DNA of 64,000 bases, taken from Aeromonas media (GTDB lineage: Bacteria; Pseudomonadota; Gammaproteobacteria; Enterobacterales; Aeromonadaceae). The notes under the pieces were generated by a model. That model was given only the letters and a program-made list of their open reading frames with translations, had not been told where the DNA came from and ran no database searches. Numbering within the stretch: the first letter of the stretch is position 1; the number at the start of each line of letters is the position of its first letter. This document shows positions 17,510 through 27,545 of this stretch, one piece after another. The DNA is taken from the NCBI RefSeq assembly GCF_000819985.1, contig NZ_CDBZ01000198.1:60152-124151 (forward strand). The letters run 5' to 3'. A program made the position numbers and the translations under genes.

Positions 17510-19045
17510 TCAGCTGTTGTTCTTCACGAACAGGGTCAGCTCCTGCCCCGGCTTGAGGTAGTCGCTCTTGCCGAGCTGGTTCCAGCGCATCACGTCGTTG
17601 ACGGCGACCTGGAAGCGGGCGGCGATGGAGGAGAGAGAATCCCCGCGGCGCACCTGATAGACCATGGACTTGTTGCTGCCCTTGCCCTGCTTGGGCCAGA
17701 CCACCAGCTTCATGCCTGGTTTCAGGGCCGACTTGGTGCTCAAGCCGTTCCACTTGGCCAGATCGGCGTGGGTCACCCCGTGGGCCTGACTGATGCTCCA
17801 CAGATTGTCACCGGAGCGCACCTGATACTGGATCTTGTTGCCACTCGCCAGCTGTTGTGGCTTGCTCTGAACGGCCTGGCTCGCATGTCCCCCGTTGGGA
17901 ATGATCAGGCTCTGGCCACGGCGCAGATTGGTGCCGCGCAGGTTGTTCGCCAGCTTGAGTTGCTGCACGCTCACCCCGTGGTTCTGGGCGATGCGGGAGA
18001 GGGTATCGCCGCTGGTGACCTGATAGGAGCGTACGCCACGGGTACGTTCACGCTGGGGCAGATCGGCCAGGGCCAGCTCCAGGGTGTCGGCGTACTCGAC
18101 GGGTACCAACAGGTTGTAGGGGCCTCGCGGCGAGGTCATGCCACGCTTGAGTGCCGGATTGAGGGCCTTGAGCTGGGAAGCGGAGACACCGGCCAGCTGC
18201 GCCGCCACGTTCAGGTCGATCTGGCCACCTGTGTTGATGGTCCGCAGTTGCGGCTTGTTGGCCAGCACCGGCAGGGTAACATTGTACTTGTCCGCATTGC
18301 GGATCATGTCAGCCATGGCCAGAATCTTGGGCACATACATCCGGGTTTCACGGGGCAGGTCCAGCGACCAGTAATCGGTCGGCCGACCGGCCTTCTGATT
18401 GCGGATGATGGCATTGCGTACCCGACCTTCACCGGCATTGTAAGCGGCCAGCGTCAGCAGCCAGTCGCCGTCGAAGAAACGGTTCAGGTACTCCAGATAG
18501 TCCAGTGCGGCATTGGTGGAGGCCAATACATCGCGGCGGCCGTCATACCAGTTGTCGTGGCGCAGGCCGAAGTTCTTGCCGGTAGCCGGAACGAACTGCC
18601 AAAGACCGACCGCATTGCTGCGGGAGCGGGCATTGGGATCGAACATGCTCTCGATCATGGGGATGGTAATAAGCTCCATTGGCAGCTCACGCCGTTCGAT
18701 TTCCTCTACCATCAGATACAGGTAGGGCTCAGCCCGGCTGGCAATGGTCGCCATATGCTTATCATTACGAAGTAACCAATCACGCTGCTGGCGGACTCGG
18801 GCATTTTCGTGCGAGTCCAGCTGCATATCATCGCTGATACGCACCCACAGGTTATCGGTGTCATCCATCTCTTCTAACTGTTCGTCGCCGAACAGCATTC
18901 TGGAAGAGTGTTTCTTGTACGTTTTCTTGCTGACTTGGGGGGATTTGATCGGCTCGATTGCCGTTATCGCCCGGTCATCCTGATGGCTCAGGTTTTGACA
19001 GCCGCTGAGAAACAGCGCCGCCAATAAGGCCGTTCGTAGCTTCAT
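17510..19045 (-). CDS. mltD: MltD, membrane-bound lytic murein transglycosylase D
   Basis: A 511-residue lipoprotein with signal and lipobox LSGC (Cys16), so it is probably anchored to the outer membrane. The SLT domain spans about residues 105-240, with catalytic Glu in IPMIESMFDP (near 132), SNAVGLWQFVPATG and LAAYNAGEGRV. Three clear LysM peptidoglycan-binding repeats follow (near 340-385, 408-452 and 463-508, each with xYxVxxGDxLxxIA); a fourth, degenerate one may lie near 275-320. It cleaves uncrosslinked glycan strands endolytically. It neighbours gloB, as in E. coli. Confidence 0.95.
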   Translation of the reverse strand: MKLRTALLAALFLSGCQNLSHQDDRAITAIEPIKSPQVSKKTYKKHSSRMLFGDEQLEEMDDTDNLWVRISDDMQLDSHENARVRQQRDWLLRNDKHMATIASRAEPYLYLMVEEIERRELPMELITIPMIESMFDPNARSRSNAVGLWQFVPATGKNFGLRHDNWYDGRRDVLASTNAALDYLEYLNRFFDGDWLLTLAAYNAGEGRVRNAIIRNQKAGRPTDYWSLDLPRETRMYVPKILAMADMIRNADKYNVTLPVLANKPQLRTINTGGQIDLNVAAQLAGVSASQLKALNPALKRGMTSPRGPYNLLVPVEYADTLELALADLPQRERTRGVRSYQVTSGDTLSRIAQNHGVSVQQLKLANNLRGTNLRRGQSLIIPNGGHASQAVQSKPQQLASGNKIQYQVRSGDNLWSISQAHGVTHADLAKWNGLSTKSALKPGMKLVVWPKQGKGSNKSMVYQVRRGDSLSSIAARFQVAVNDVMRWNQLGKSDYLKPGQELTLFVKNNS

Positions 19046-19114
19046 CTCGCTCAGGTCATCTATGGAAAAACAGCTCGCATCATAAGGGGCAATGGCCCCC
19101 TGATCAAGGTTTGT

Positions 19115-19879
19115 TCAAAAAACGTCCTTCCAGCCCCTCAGCACGGTGAAGGTATCCTCTGGATTTTCCAAGCATTTAAGGGCGTATTTCTCAGCAGAAA
19201 ATTTCACTGAGTCCTCATTGCAGCGCAGAAAAACATTGAAATGCCGCTCATCTCCCAGGCGTGAGGGGAGACTCGGCAGGCCCTGCTGACGCAGCTTGCT
19301 GATCACCCCGATCCGGCGCTGGATCGCCAGGTTGTCCGGCTCGACCGTATGGGCGAAACGCAGGTTGGAGAGGGTGTATTCATGGGCGCAATAGAGGAGG
19401 GTGTCATCGGGCAGGGCCGCGAGCCGCTGCAGGGATCCATACATCTGGGCGGGGCTGCCTTCGAACAGGCGGCCACAGCCGGCACTGAAGAGGGTGTCGC
19501 CACAAAACAGCATGCCATTGCCGTGATAGGCGATGTGGCCCAGGGTATGGCCGGGGATGTGGAGGACATCCAGACTCAGGCCGTGCCAGTTGATCTGATC
19601 CCCGTCATCGAGCCACTGGCCGTGATGATCCGGCATGGGGTCATGTTTGGGGCCATAGAGGCGGGCATGGGGGAAGTGATGAAGCAGATCCGTGACGCCG
19701 CCCACATGGTCGCGATGATGGTGGGTCAGAAGAATGGCATCGAGCTCAAGCCCGAGCGTCTCGAGGCGCTCCAGCACGGGGGCCGCCTCGCCAGGATCCA
19801 CGACCAGGCAGTGATTTTCGTGTCGGATCAACCAGATGTAGTTGTCGCTGAAGGCGGGAACTGTGATGACGGTATACAT
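19115..19879 (-). CDS. gloB: GloB, hydroxyacylglutathione hydrolase (glyoxalase II)
   Basis: A 254-residue metallo-beta-lactamase-fold enzyme that hydrolyses S-lactoylglutathione to D-lactate and glutathione, the second step of methylglyoxal detoxification. Metal ligands are visible in THHHRDHVGG (residues about 52-61), HIPGHTLGHIAY, GDTLFSAGCGR and CAHEYT. The C-terminal substrate-binding helix region is present. The gene lies divergent to the yafS-like methyltransferase gene. Confidence 0.95.
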   Translation of the reverse strand: MYTVITVPAFSDNYIWLIRHENHCLVVDPGEAAPVLERLETLGLELDAILLTHHHRDHVGGVTDLLHHFPHARLYGPKHDPMPDHHGQWLDDGDQINWHGLSLDVLHIPGHTLGHIAYHGNGMLFCGDTLFSAGCGRLFEGSPAQMYGSLQRLAALPDDTLLYCAHEYTLSNLRFAHTVEPDNLAIQRRIGVISKLRQQGLPSLPSRLGDERHFNVFLRCNEDSVKFSAEKYALKCLENPEDTFTVLRGWKDVF

Positions 19880-19960
19880 GGGTCGGCTTCTCTTTGTGTT
19901 CTCTTTGTGGAAGGGATCTTATATAACAAGATGGCATTCGCACCCCGGATTGGTCCCATT

Positions 19961-20683
19961 ATGCAGCTGGCACGTACCGAACAACAGATCGCGATCCCGA
20001 CCAGCTGGTCGGCACTGCCCATGGGGGACTGGGTAGCGGCCGAGCTCCAGGAGCGGCTCGACAACTGGTGTCCTCATCTGTTTGGCTACCATCTGCTGAA
20101 AATTGGCGCCCTGAGCGCCGAGCTCTCCTGCGGCAGCTCCACCATTCGCCACCAGCTAGGTGTCGCCCCCGGCGGGCGCCTGCTGGATATCAAGGGGGAT
20201 CCCCTTGCCTTGCCGATCCGTACCGGCAGCGTGGATGCCTGCCTGCTCGCCCACTGCCTCGACTTTTCACCGGATCCTCACCAGGTGCTGCGCGAGGCTG
20301 AGCGGGTGCTGACCGATGACGGCTGGCTCATCGTCAGTGGTTACAACCCCACCAGCCTGGTCGGCCTGGGTCATTACCTGCCCTTCATGCGACAACACCT
20401 GCCCTGGTCGGCGCGCATGTTCACCCCGGCCCGGGTGACCGACTGGTTGCAACTGCTGGGGTGCGAGGTGATGTTTGACGAGCGCTTCGGTTTCTCCTTC
20501 ATGGGGAAGCAGAGCAAGATTGGCTGGTGGCGGGAGAGTCTGGGGCGGGATTACTGCAGACCCTTTGCCTCTGTCTATGTGATAGCCGCCCGCAAGCGGC
20601 GTTTCCCCGTCACCCCGGTGCGCCGTCGCTGGCGCCTGCCGGAGTCGATGGCGGCGCCTGGTATGGCGCGCCAGGGTTGGTAA
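19961..20683 (+). CDS. yafS: SAM-dependent methyltransferase (YafS-like)
   Basis: A 240-residue class I methyltransferase-like protein. After a divergent N-terminus come LLDIKGDPLALPIRTGSVD, ACLLAHCLDFSPDPHQVLREAERVLTDDG (quoted as the LAHCLDFSPDP motif), WLIVSGYNPTSLVGL, and a basic C-terminal tail. The glycine-rich SAM motif I is not obvious, so activity is uncertain. Its position between gloB and rnhA-dnaQ matches E. coli yafS. The start could be ATG 19961 or, ten codons earlier, ATG 19931; neither has a strong Shine-Dalgarno. The substrate is unknown. Confidence 0.8.
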   Translation: MQLARTEQQIAIPTSWSALPMGDWVAAELQERLDNWCPHLFGYHLLKIGALSAELSCGSSTIRHQLGVAPGGRLLDIKGDPLALPIRTGSVDACLLAHCLDFSPDPHQVLREAERVLTDDGWLIVSGYNPTSLVGLGHYLPFMRQHLPWSARMFTPARVTDWLQLLGCEVMFDERFGFSFMGKQSKIGWWRESLGRDYCRPFASVYVIAARKRRFPVTPVRRRWRLPESMAAPGMARQGW

Positions 20684-20723
20684 CGAGGATGCCACGACAG
20701 ACCGCTGGCTGTTCCCTTCATTT

Positions 20724-20744
20724 ATAGAGATGCTTCGGCATCTC
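20724..20744 (-). terminator. Hairpin at the end of rnhA
   Basis: GAGATGC, a CGAA loop, GCATCTC, then TATAAAT on the minus strand. The stem overlaps the rnhA stop codon. The T tract is interrupted, so termination may be weak. Confidence 0.4.
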
Positions 20745-21207
20745 AGGGCTGGTAGCCCGTGTCTTCGGCGAGCTGTTTGCCGCTGGCGGCATCCCGGGCG
20801 AGTACGTCACAACGTTCGTTCTCCGGGTGGCCGGAGTGGCCCTTGACCCAGAGCCATTCGATCTGGTGGCGCGCCACTTCCGCATCCAGCGCCTGCCAGA
20901 GATCGACGTTCTTGACCGGTTGGCGGTTGGATGTCATCCAGCCTTTCTTCTTCCAGCCGATGATCCACTGGGTGATTCCCTGGCGCACATACTGGCTGTC
21001 TGTGGTCAGGCGTACCTGGCAGGGTTCGTTCAGGGTGCGCAGTCCCATGATGGCGGCCATCAGCTCCATCCGGTTGTTGGTGGTCAGCCGATAGCCCCCA
21101 GCCAACTCCTTGCGGTGTTTGCCATAAACCATGACGGCGCCATAACCACCGGGGCCAGGATTGCCGAGGCAGGAACCATCCGTATACAAATCAATCTTTT
21201 TTAGCAT
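20743..21207 (-). CDS. rnhA: RNase HI
   Basis: A 154-residue enzyme that degrades RNA in RNA-DNA hybrids, acting on R-loops and primers. The catalytic DEDD residues are visible in [10 protein letters not shown] (Asp10), NRMELMAAI (Glu48), TTDSQYV (Asp70) and RCDVLAR (Asp134). The basic handle region (GWKKKGW) is present. It is divergent from dnaQ with only 40 bp between the starts, so promoters must overlap or lie in coding sequence, similar to the E. coli arrangement. Confidence 0.96.
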   Translation of the reverse strand: MLKKIDLYTDGSCLGNPGPGGYGAVMVYGKHRKELAGGYRLTTNNRMELMAAIMGLRTLNEPCQVRLTTDSQYVRQGITQWIIGWKKKGWMTSNRQPVKNVDLWQALDAEVARHQIEWLWVKGHSGHPENERCDVLARDAASGKQLAEDTGYQP

Positions 21208-21247
21208 GGGTCTTGGGGTAAACTAGCGAATAAAACCGAAGTTTGAC

Positions 21248-21994
21248 ATGGATTCGATCATGAGCACACCCCAACTGAATCGCCAGATCATTCTGGATAC
21301 TGAAACCACAGGCATGAACACGGCAGGCGGCCCCGTCTACCTCGGGCACCGCATCATCGAGATCGGCTGTGTGGAGGTGATCAACCGCAAACTGACCGGC
21401 AACCATTTTCATGTCTACATCAAGCCGGATCGGCTGGTGGACCCCGAGGCTATCGCCGTGCACGGCATCACCGATGCCTTCCTGGCGGACAAGCCCTCCT
21501 TCAGCCAGATAGCCGACGACTTCATCGCCTTCATCCGCGGTGCCGAGATCATCGCCCACAACGCTCCCTTTGACGTGAGCTTCATGGACTATGAGTTCGG
21601 CAAGCTCGGCCTCGACTTCAAGACGGCGGACATCTGCGGCATCACGGATACCCTGGCGATGGCGCGGGATCTCTTCCCCGGCAAGCGCAACAACCTGGAT
21701 GTGCTGTGCGATCGCTACGGCATCGACAACTCCCACCGTACCCTGCACGGGGCCTTGCTCGATGCGGAGATCCTGGCGGACGTCTACCTGCTGATGACGG
21801 GTGGTCAGACCAAGCTCAATCTGGCCAGCGAGAGCAGCGAGAATGACAGCAACCAGGATACCGGGATCCGCCGGTTGGAGAGCAACCGGGCACCCCTCAA
21901 GGTGGTGCGCGCCAGCGACGAGGTGGTTGCCGTCCATGAGGCCAGGCTGGATCTGGTGCAGAAGAAAGGGGGAGCCTGCCTGTGGCGGCAATGA
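21248..21994 (+). CDS. dnaQ: DNA polymerase III epsilon subunit (proofreading exonuclease)
   Basis: A 248-residue DEDDh-type 3'-5' exonuclease of the replicative polymerase core. Motifs are ILDTETTGM (ExoI), IIAHNAPFDVSFMDYEF (ExoII) and RTLHGALLDAEILADVY (ExoIII, with the catalytic His). The C-terminal segment after about residue 185 is the flexible part that binds the alpha subunit. The ATG at 21248 gives MDSIMSTPQ; the internal ATG at 21260 (MSTPQLNRQIIL) fits the E. coli start and is a good alternative. The stop overlaps the start region of the next gene. Confidence 0.95.
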   Translation: MDSIMSTPQLNRQIILDTETTGMNTAGGPVYLGHRIIEIGCVEVINRKLTGNHFHVYIKPDRLVDPEAIAVHGITDAFLADKPSFSQIADDFIAFIRGAEIIAHNAPFDVSFMDYEFGKLGLDFKTADICGITDTLAMARDLFPGKRNNLDVLCDRYGIDNSHRTLHGALLDAEILADVYLLMTGGQTKLNLASESSENDSNQDTGIRRLESNRAPLKVVRASDEVVAVHEARLDLVQKKGGACLWRQ

Positions 21995-23247
21995 GTTCGC
22001 TCTGGGGGGGGCTGCTGCTGCTGACCTCCCTCTCCGGCATGGCCAACGAGGTGTTTGCCCCCTCCGACATTCCGCTGCTCGACAACCGCTTTCGCATCGA
22101 TTACGGCGTGAAGGAGATCACCTTCATCATCAAACGCAAGCCGGGCACGCCGTCGGTGATCCTGGTGCGGCCGGATGGCAGCAAGCTCTATGTGGGCAAG
22201 GTCACACCGCCGGAGGTGGGTTGGCTGGCCCTCAAGGATCAGGATCTCATCACTGTACGCAACCCCATGCCGGGCCCCTGGCAGGCCATCGGCGAGGTGG
22301 ACCCCGACAACCGGGTGCGCCTGCTCAGCGACATCCGGCTTGAGAGCGAGCCGCTGCCGACCCGTCTCTATCAGGGGGAGCGGGTCAAGCTGCAGTCCCG
22401 GCTGCTGATCGACGGGGCTGCGCCGGGGGCGGGCTACTACCTCTCCGATCTCGGCATGACGGTGAAGCTGCAACAGTTCAACGATACGGCCCAGAGCGGG
22501 GAGCCCATAGCTGAGGAGACCCTCGGACACTATCTGGATGATGGCAAGGGGCTCGACGAGGTGCCCGGGGATGGCGTCCTGACCGCCGAGGCGGTGCTGG
22601 ACGTGCCGGCAGGCAAGTATCGCGCCCTCTACAGCACTGGCAATCAGGTGTTCTCCCGTGCCCAGTCCCAGCAGGTGCTGCTCTTCCCCTGGCCGCTGAG
22701 CTATACCCTGGATGCCCCTTCCGGTGACACCGGGGCCAGGCTCTCCTTGCTCATCGATGCCGACGAGCTGGATCCGGCCTCAGTGGTGATCCAGGGCAAG
22801 GCCATCGACAGCGCAGGGATCAGCATGGCCTTCAATGCAGTGGCAACCGAGCCCCGCCTTGGCGTCGATCTCTCTGCCCTCAAGGCGGCAGGCCAGTACA
22901 AGGTGGAGGCGACCCTGTTTGGCACCACCCGGCTCGGCCGCGAGGTGCAACTGCAGCTGCCGGTCAAGTCATTCACCATCATGCCGCCACCGGCGCCCAC
23001 CCCTTCAGCGGCATCTCCCATCTCGGCAGCGGCACCGACTCAGGCCAAGTTTGAGGAGCGGGAGAGCCCGGTCTGGTTGCCCTGGGCCCTGGGTGGTGGT
23101 GGCCTGCTGCTGCTCCTGCTGGGGGCGGGTGGCTTCATCCTGCTGCAAAAGCGTCGCACCCTGCACAAGGTGATGGCGGCGCAGAAGGCGCAGAGCGAGG
23201 TCGTCCCCCCGGCTCCCAAACTGGATCTCAATCTGCCGGAGCAGTAG
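21982..23247 (+). CDS. TIGR03503-like membrane-anchored protein of unknown function
   Basis: A 421-residue protein with an N-terminal signal (LLLLTSLSGMANE, cleavage near residue 21), a long beta-rich extracytoplasmic region resembling a surface or von Willebrand-associated protein (DYGVKEITFIIKRK, LDDGKGLDEVPGDGVLTAEAV), a Pro/Ala linker (about 335-355), one membrane helix (WALGGGGLLLLLLGAGGFILL) and a cytoplasmic tail. It looks like the TIGR03503 family of marine gammaproteobacteria, function unknown. The GTG start at 21982 overlaps dnaQ by 13 nt and has GGGGGAG at good spacing, suggesting coupled translation with dnaQ. Confidence 0.75.
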   Translation: MAAMSSLWGGLLLLTSLSGMANEVFAPSDIPLLDNRFRIDYGVKEITFIIKRKPGTPSVILVRPDGSKLYVGKVTPPEVGWLALKDQDLITVRNPMPGPWQAIGEVDPDNRVRLLSDIRLESEPLPTRLYQGERVKLQSRLLIDGAAPGAGYYLSDLGMTVKLQQFNDTAQSGEPIAEETLGHYLDDGKGLDEVPGDGVLTAEAVLDVPAGKYRALYSTGNQVFSRAQSQQVLLFPWPLSYTLDAPSGDTGARLSLLIDADELDPASVVIQGKAIDSAGISMAFNAVATEPRLGVDLSALKAAGQYKVEATLFGTTRLGREVQLQLPVKSFTIMPPPAPTPSAASPISAAAPTQAKFEERESPVWLPWALGGGGLLLLLLGAGGFILLQKRRTLHKVMAAQKAQSEVVPPAPKLDLNLPEQ

Positions 23248-23262
23248 CCAGCGCTCCATGCA

Positions 23263-23289
23263 AAGAAGCCGCCCGAAGGGCGGCTTCTT
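23263..23289 (+). terminator. Hairpin terminator after the TIGR03503-like gene
   Basis: AAGAAGCCGCCC, loop GAA, GGGCGGCTTCTT, with a short pyrimidine tail. It may also work on the minus strand for the convergent HD-GYP gene. Confidence 0.75.
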
Positions 23290-23326
23290 CATGATGGCGG
23301 GGTGGCAGCTTGCTGTACCCCCTGTC

Positions 23327-24844
23327 TCAGTGGGCGCCGATATAGACGTCCTTGTACTGCTCGCGGATCTCGAGGAACTTCTCGAGGTTGGCCAGCATCA
23401 GATCCACCAGCAGGGGATCGAAGTGCTCTCCCTTCTCTGCTCTGATCAGCGCCAGCACCTGGTCCAGCGGCCAGGCCTGCTTGTAGCAGCGATCCGAGCC
23501 CAGGGCATCGAACACGTCCGCCAGCGCGACGATCCGTCCTTCCAGCGGTATGTCCTCCCCCTTTAGTCCGCGGGGGTAGCCGGTGCCGTTCCACTTCTCG
23601 TGGTGGTTCCCAGCGATGGTGGCGCCTATCTGGAACAGCGCGAGATCGCTGCCGGAGAGCATGTCCTGCCCCAGCTGGGCGTGGGTCTTCATGATCTCCC
23701 ACTCCTCGGGGGTGAGCTTGCCCGGTTTGTGCAGGATGGCATCCGGGATCCCCACCTTGCCAATGTCGTGCAGGGGAGAGGCGCGCTTGATGAGCTCGCA
23801 CCTGTCTTCGTTCATGCCCAGCAACTGGCAGAACAGCTCGGTGTAGAGCGCCACCCGCTTGACGTGCAAGCCGGACTCCTTGGAGCGGCTCTCCACCAGC
23901 TCGCCGATGCGGTAGATGATCTCGCGCTGATTGTCGCCGATGACCTCGTTGAGCCGGATGTTCTCCAGCGCCACTATGATGTTCTCGGTGAACAGGCTGA
24001 GCAGGCCGGTGTCCATCTGGCTGAGGGGGCGAGTGGTCTCGATGTGGAACAGCAGGTGGTGACGGGGGTTCTGGCAATAGAGCACCATCTGGTTGCCGTC
24101 GTAGACGTTGGCACCCTTGTCCATGGCGCAGCGCAGTATGGCTGGCGCCTCACTGAGACGCAGGGCCGGGCCCTCGCTGAGCAGCGGTTCCAGCACCTGA
24201 TCCCGTACCTCGTAGGCCAGATGCTTCACGTCGTAGATCTGGGACTCTTCCAGATTGAGCAGGGCGCTGAGCTGGGTCTGCGCCCCTTCGACGAATTGGC
24301 GCAGGGCGCGTTGCTCGAAGATCCCCTTGGAGGCTTCGATGACCTTCTCCAGCCCCTGGCGATTGCTCTCCAGGGTGCGAATGTCCCGGTAGGATCGCAG
24401 GCTGGCGCGCAGCAGGGTGCGTAGCTTCTGGGAGGTGAGCTCCGTCTTGTCCTTGTAGTCGTTGATGTCGTAGTTGGTGACGACGTCATCTTCCGGCGCC
24501 TGACCGGGTTGGCCGGTTCGCAGCACGATGCGCACCATCTTGTTTTGCAGTTCATCACGCACGAACTTGACCACTTCCAGACCGGCGTGATCGGCTTCCA
24601 TGACGACATCGAGCAGCAGCAGGGCAACATCCGGGGTGGTGGCGAGCAGCGCCTTGGCTTCGGTGGCGGAATAGGCGTGCAGAAAATCGATGGGCTTGCC
24701 GTCGAACTCGAACTTGTTCAGGGTGATCTTGGTGATGCGGTGCACTTCGGGTTCGTCGTCCACTATCATCACCTTCCAGCCGGCGGGTCGCTCTGCTGTT
24801 TGGGGAAGATCGTCATCGTCAATAATCAGGATTTGATCATCCAT
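23327..24844 (-). CDS. Response regulator with DUF3369 and HD-GYP c-di-GMP phosphodiesterase domain
   Basis: A 505-residue protein. Residues about 23-150 form a receiver domain with phospho-acceptor Asp79 (LLLLDVVMEAD). Residues about 165-320 resemble DUF3369, a GAF-like sensory module. Residues about 330-490 are an HD-GYP domain with SPLHDIGKVGIPD (His-Asp near 359-360), GNHHEKWNGTGYP (GYP near 422-424) and ALADVFDALGSDRCYK. HD-GYP domains hydrolyse cyclic di-GMP to GMP. No histidine kinase gene is adjacent, so its partner is elsewhere; the HPt protein gene at 29.5 kb is not close enough to link. Confidence 0.93.
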   Translation of the reverse strand: MDDQILIIDDDDLPQTAERPAGWKVMIVDDEPEVHRITKITLNKFEFDGKPIDFLHAYSATEAKALLATTPDVALLLLDVVMEADHAGLEVVKFVRDELQNKMVRIVLRTGQPGQAPEDDVVTNYDINDYKDKTELTSQKLRTLLRASLRSYRDIRTLESNRQGLEKVIEASKGIFEQRALRQFVEGAQTQLSALLNLEESQIYDVKHLAYEVRDQVLEPLLSEGPALRLSEAPAILRCAMDKGANVYDGNQMVLYCQNPRHHLLFHIETTRPLSQMDTGLLSLFTENIIVALENIRLNEVIGDNQREIIYRIGELVESRSKESGLHVKRVALYTELFCQLLGMNEDRCELIKRASPLHDIGKVGIPDAILHKPGKLTPEEWEIMKTHAQLGQDMLSGSDLALFQIGATIAGNHHEKWNGTGYPRGLKGEDIPLEGRIVALADVFDALGSDRCYKQAWPLDQVLALIRAEKGEHFDPLLVDLMLANLEKFLEIREQYKDVYIGAH

Positions 24845-24976
24845 TACGCAATCCTGTGTGTGATCCTGTGCCTACCTTAACCGCTTCATTCAAGATAGGA
24901 AACGGATAGATATCCAAAATATGATCCCATCGGTTTATCTTCTTTCTCCAGTCTCTATCGGGCTGATCGCACCATG

Positions 24977-25004
24977 AAAAACGCCTCCGGGAGGGAGGCG
25001 TTTT
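24977..25004 (-). terminator. Intrinsic terminator after fadE
   Basis: AAAACGCCTCC, loop, GGAGGCGTTTT just downstream of the fadE stop on the minus strand. The T run is present on both strands. Confidence 0.85.
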
Positions 25005-25017
25005 GGCATTCATGGCA

Positions 25018-27474
25018 TCAGGCTGCCCTGTGATAGGCCGACGCTTCAAACAGCGCCTTGTTGGCCACCAGGTCGATGGGGTCGAAGTCATCGACGTTGA
25101 TGGTGCGCAGGCGGCTCTCTTCGGCACGGTGCAGCAGGTCGGCCTCGGTCTGGTTGATGACGCCAAGGGCTAGGCCGGCGTCTGCCACCTTGTCGAGCTG
25201 AGTGAAGGGACGCTTGCGGCCCTCTGCCTTGCACACCTTGTCAAACAGCGGCTCGGCGGTCAGCACGTCATCGAGGGCCTGTTCCAGCAACCCGAAGGGG
25301 TTGCCCTCCTCGCGGGTGAGGTACTGCCCTTCGGCCAGACGGTCGCGGGTGGCGCTCGGGGTCTGCAGCAGACGGGCAACCTGGCTGTCCAGCTTGTCGG
25401 AGGGACGCTTCATGTCGCGACCCAGCGGCAATACGATGACGCGCAGGGCCAGGCCAATCCAGCGGTTCGGGAAGTTGCGCAGCAACTCGTCGATGGCTTC
25501 CTGTGCCTTGAACATGGCGTCTTGCAGTGCCCAGTGCAGCAGCGGCAGGTCGGCCTGCTGGCGCCCCTCGTCCTGATAACGCTTGAGGGCGCTGGAAGCC
25601 AGATAGAGCTGGCTCAGCACGTCGCCGAGGCGGGCGGAAACCCGCTCCTTGCGCTTGAGCTCGCCACCCAGGGTGCCCATCGCCATATCGGACAGGAAGG
25701 CCAGGTTGGCGCTGAGGCGCGAGAGCTGTTGATAGTAGCCCTTGGTCTGATCCCTGTAGGGGGCTGAGGCGAAGCGGGCGCCGGTGATGCCCAGCCAGAA
25801 GCTGCGCACCAGGTTGCTGATGGCAAAGCCGACGTGGCTGAACACCGCCTTGTCGAAATCCTTCAGCGCCTGCTCCTTGTCGGGATGGTTGGCGGCCAGC
25901 ATCTCCGGCAGCACATAAGGGTGGCAGCGGATGGCGCCCTGACCGTAGATGATCATGCTGCGGGTCAGGATGTTGGCCCCTTCAACCGTGACCGCGATGG
26001 GGGCACCCTGATAGCCGCGGGCCAGATAGTTGTTTGGGCCCATGCAGATGGCCTTGCCGCCGTGGATGTCCATGGCGTCTATGATGCACTTCTGGGCACG
26101 GTCGGTGAGGTGGTACTTGACGATGGCGGAGATGACGGACGGCTTCTCGCCGAGATCGATGCCGGTCACCGTCAGCTTGGCGGCGGCGCCCATGATGTAG
26201 GCGTTGCCACCGAGACGTGCCAGCGGCTCTTCGATGCCTTCCATCTTGCCGATGGGCAGCTTGAACTGGCGGCGGATGCGGCTGTAGGCACCGCTCGCCA
26301 GGGCCAGCATCTTGACGCCCCCTGTGCTGTTGGAGGGCAGGGTGATGCCGCGACCGACCGAGAGGCATTCCACCAGCATGCGCCAGCCCTGGCCGGCCAT
26401 GGCCGGGCCGCCGATGATGAAGTCGAGCGGAACGAACACATCCTTGCCCTGGGTCGGTCCGTTCTGGAACGGTACGTTGAGGGGGAAGTGACGGCGGCCT
26501 ATCTCGACGCCCTTGATGTCGGTGGGGATCAGGGCACAGGTGATGCCGAGCTCCTCTTCCTCACCCAGCAGGTGATCCGGGTCGCGCAGCTTGAAGGCGA
26601 GACCCAGCACAGTCGCGATAGGGGCCAAGGTGATGTAACGCTTGTTCCAGGTCAGGCGCATGCCGAGCACCTCTTCCCCTTCCCATTCACCCTTGCAGAC
26701 TACGCCGAAGTCGGGAATGGAGCCGGCATCCGAACCCGCTTCCGGGCTGGTCAGGGCGAAGCAGGGGATCTCCTTGCCGACTGCCAGACGGGGCAGGTAG
26801 TGGTCTTTCTGCTCGTCAGTGCCGTAGTGCTGCAGCAGTTCGCCCGGCCCTAAGGAGTTGGGCACGCCGACGGTGGAGGCGAGCACGGCGCTGGCGCCGC
26901 ACAGTTTTTGCAGCACGCAGGACTGGGCGTAGGCGGAGAACTCCAGGCCGCCGTACTTCTTCTTGATGATCATGGCGAAGAACTTGTGGTCCTTCAGGTA
27001 CTGCCACACCTCGGGAGAGAGATCGGCCCGCTCGTGGGTCACTTCCCAGTCGTTGACCATGCGGCACACGTCTTCAACCGGGCCATCCATGAAGGCTTGC
27101 TCTTCGGCGGAGAGGGTGCTCACCGGAATGGCGTGCAGTTTCTTCCAGTTCGGATTGCCGGCAAACAGATCCGCTTCCCACCAGGTGGTGCCCGCCTCGA
27201 TGGCTTCCTTCTCGGTGCGGGACATCTCCGGCATGATGGACTTGTAGATCTTGAACAGGGGTTTGGTCAGCTGGTTGCGACGAAACTCCACCAGATTGAG
27301 CGGGATGGCGATCACCGCGAACAGCACCCACACCAGCAGGGGCACATGGCCGTAGAGGGCGCCGGCGGCCAGGGCGGCGGCCGTGGCAAGCGTGGCGGTG
27401 AACAGTGACGCCCGGCGGTAAGCCATGGCGCCGATCACCAGGATCACCCCGAACAGAGTGAGGGTCGTCGTCAT
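25018..27474 (-). CDS. fadE: FadE, acyl-CoA dehydrogenase of beta-oxidation
   Basis: An 818-residue flavoprotein that performs the first step of fatty-acid beta-oxidation, acyl-CoA to trans-2-enoyl-CoA. Two N-terminal membrane helices ([14 protein letters not shown] and the following [19 protein letters not shown]) match the membrane-bound E. coli enzyme of 814 residues. The acyl-CoA dehydrogenase core follows ([37 protein letters not shown]), with the FadE-specific C-terminal extension. The start was trimmed to 27474 (GGAG 7 nt upstream, MTTTLTLFG). A FadR operator lies 55 bp upstream, so the gene is probably repressed until long-chain acyl-CoA is present. Confidence 0.96.
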   Translation of the reverse strand: MTTTLTLFGVILVIGAMAYRRASLFTATLATAAALAAGALYGHVPLLVWVLFAVIAIPLNLVEFRRNQLTKPLFKIYKSIMPEMSRTEKEAIEAGTTWWEADLFAGNPNWKKLHAIPVSTLSAEEQAFMDGPVEDVCRMVNDWEVTHERADLSPEVWQYLKDHKFFAMIIKKKYGGLEFSAYAQSCVLQKLCGASAVLASTVGVPNSLGPGELLQHYGTDEQKDHYLPRLAVGKEIPCFALTSPEAGSDAGSIPDFGVVCKGEWEGEEVLGMRLTWNKRYITLAPIATVLGLAFKLRDPDHLLGEEEELGITCALIPTDIKGVEIGRRHFPLNVPFQNGPTQGKDVFVPLDFIIGGPAMAGQGWRMLVECLSVGRGITLPSNSTGGVKMLALASGAYSRIRRQFKLPIGKMEGIEEPLARLGGNAYIMGAAAKLTVTGIDLGEKPSVISAIVKYHLTDRAQKCIIDAMDIHGGKAICMGPNNYLARGYQGAPIAVTVEGANILTRSMIIYGQGAIRCHPYVLPEMLAANHPDKEQALKDFDKAVFSHVGFAISNLVRSFWLGITGARFASAPYRDQTKGYYQQLSRLSANLAFLSDMAMGTLGGELKRKERVSARLGDVLSQLYLASSALKRYQDEGRQQADLPLLHWALQDAMFKAQEAIDELLRNFPNRWIGLALRVIVLPLGRDMKRPSDKLDSQVARLLQTPSATRDRLAEGQYLTREEGNPFGLLEQALDDVLTAEPLFDKVCKAEGRKRPFTQLDKVADAGLALGVINQTEADLLHRAEESRLRTINVDDFDPIDLVANKALFEASAYHRAA

Positions 27475-27528
27475 TTTTCGCTCCTTGCATGAGTTGCCGA
27501 AGTTGGGGAAAACGTGGGTTAACTGATC

Positions 27529-27545
27529 CAGAGGTCTGACCTGTT
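27529..27545 (-). promoter_or_regulatory. FadR operator upstream of fadE
   Basis: CAGAGGTCTGACCTGTT matches the 17-bp FadR consensus (MRCWGGTCNGACCWGYY) at 16 of 17 positions by my reading. It is centred about 60 bp before the fadE start, a position suited to repression. Known biology: FadR represses fad genes and is released by long-chain acyl-CoA. Confidence 0.8.

Noticed and set aside
17492..18775. A 427-codon plus-strand frame opposite mltD
   Set aside because: Antisense shadow of MltD; no ribosome-binding site and no recognisable domain.
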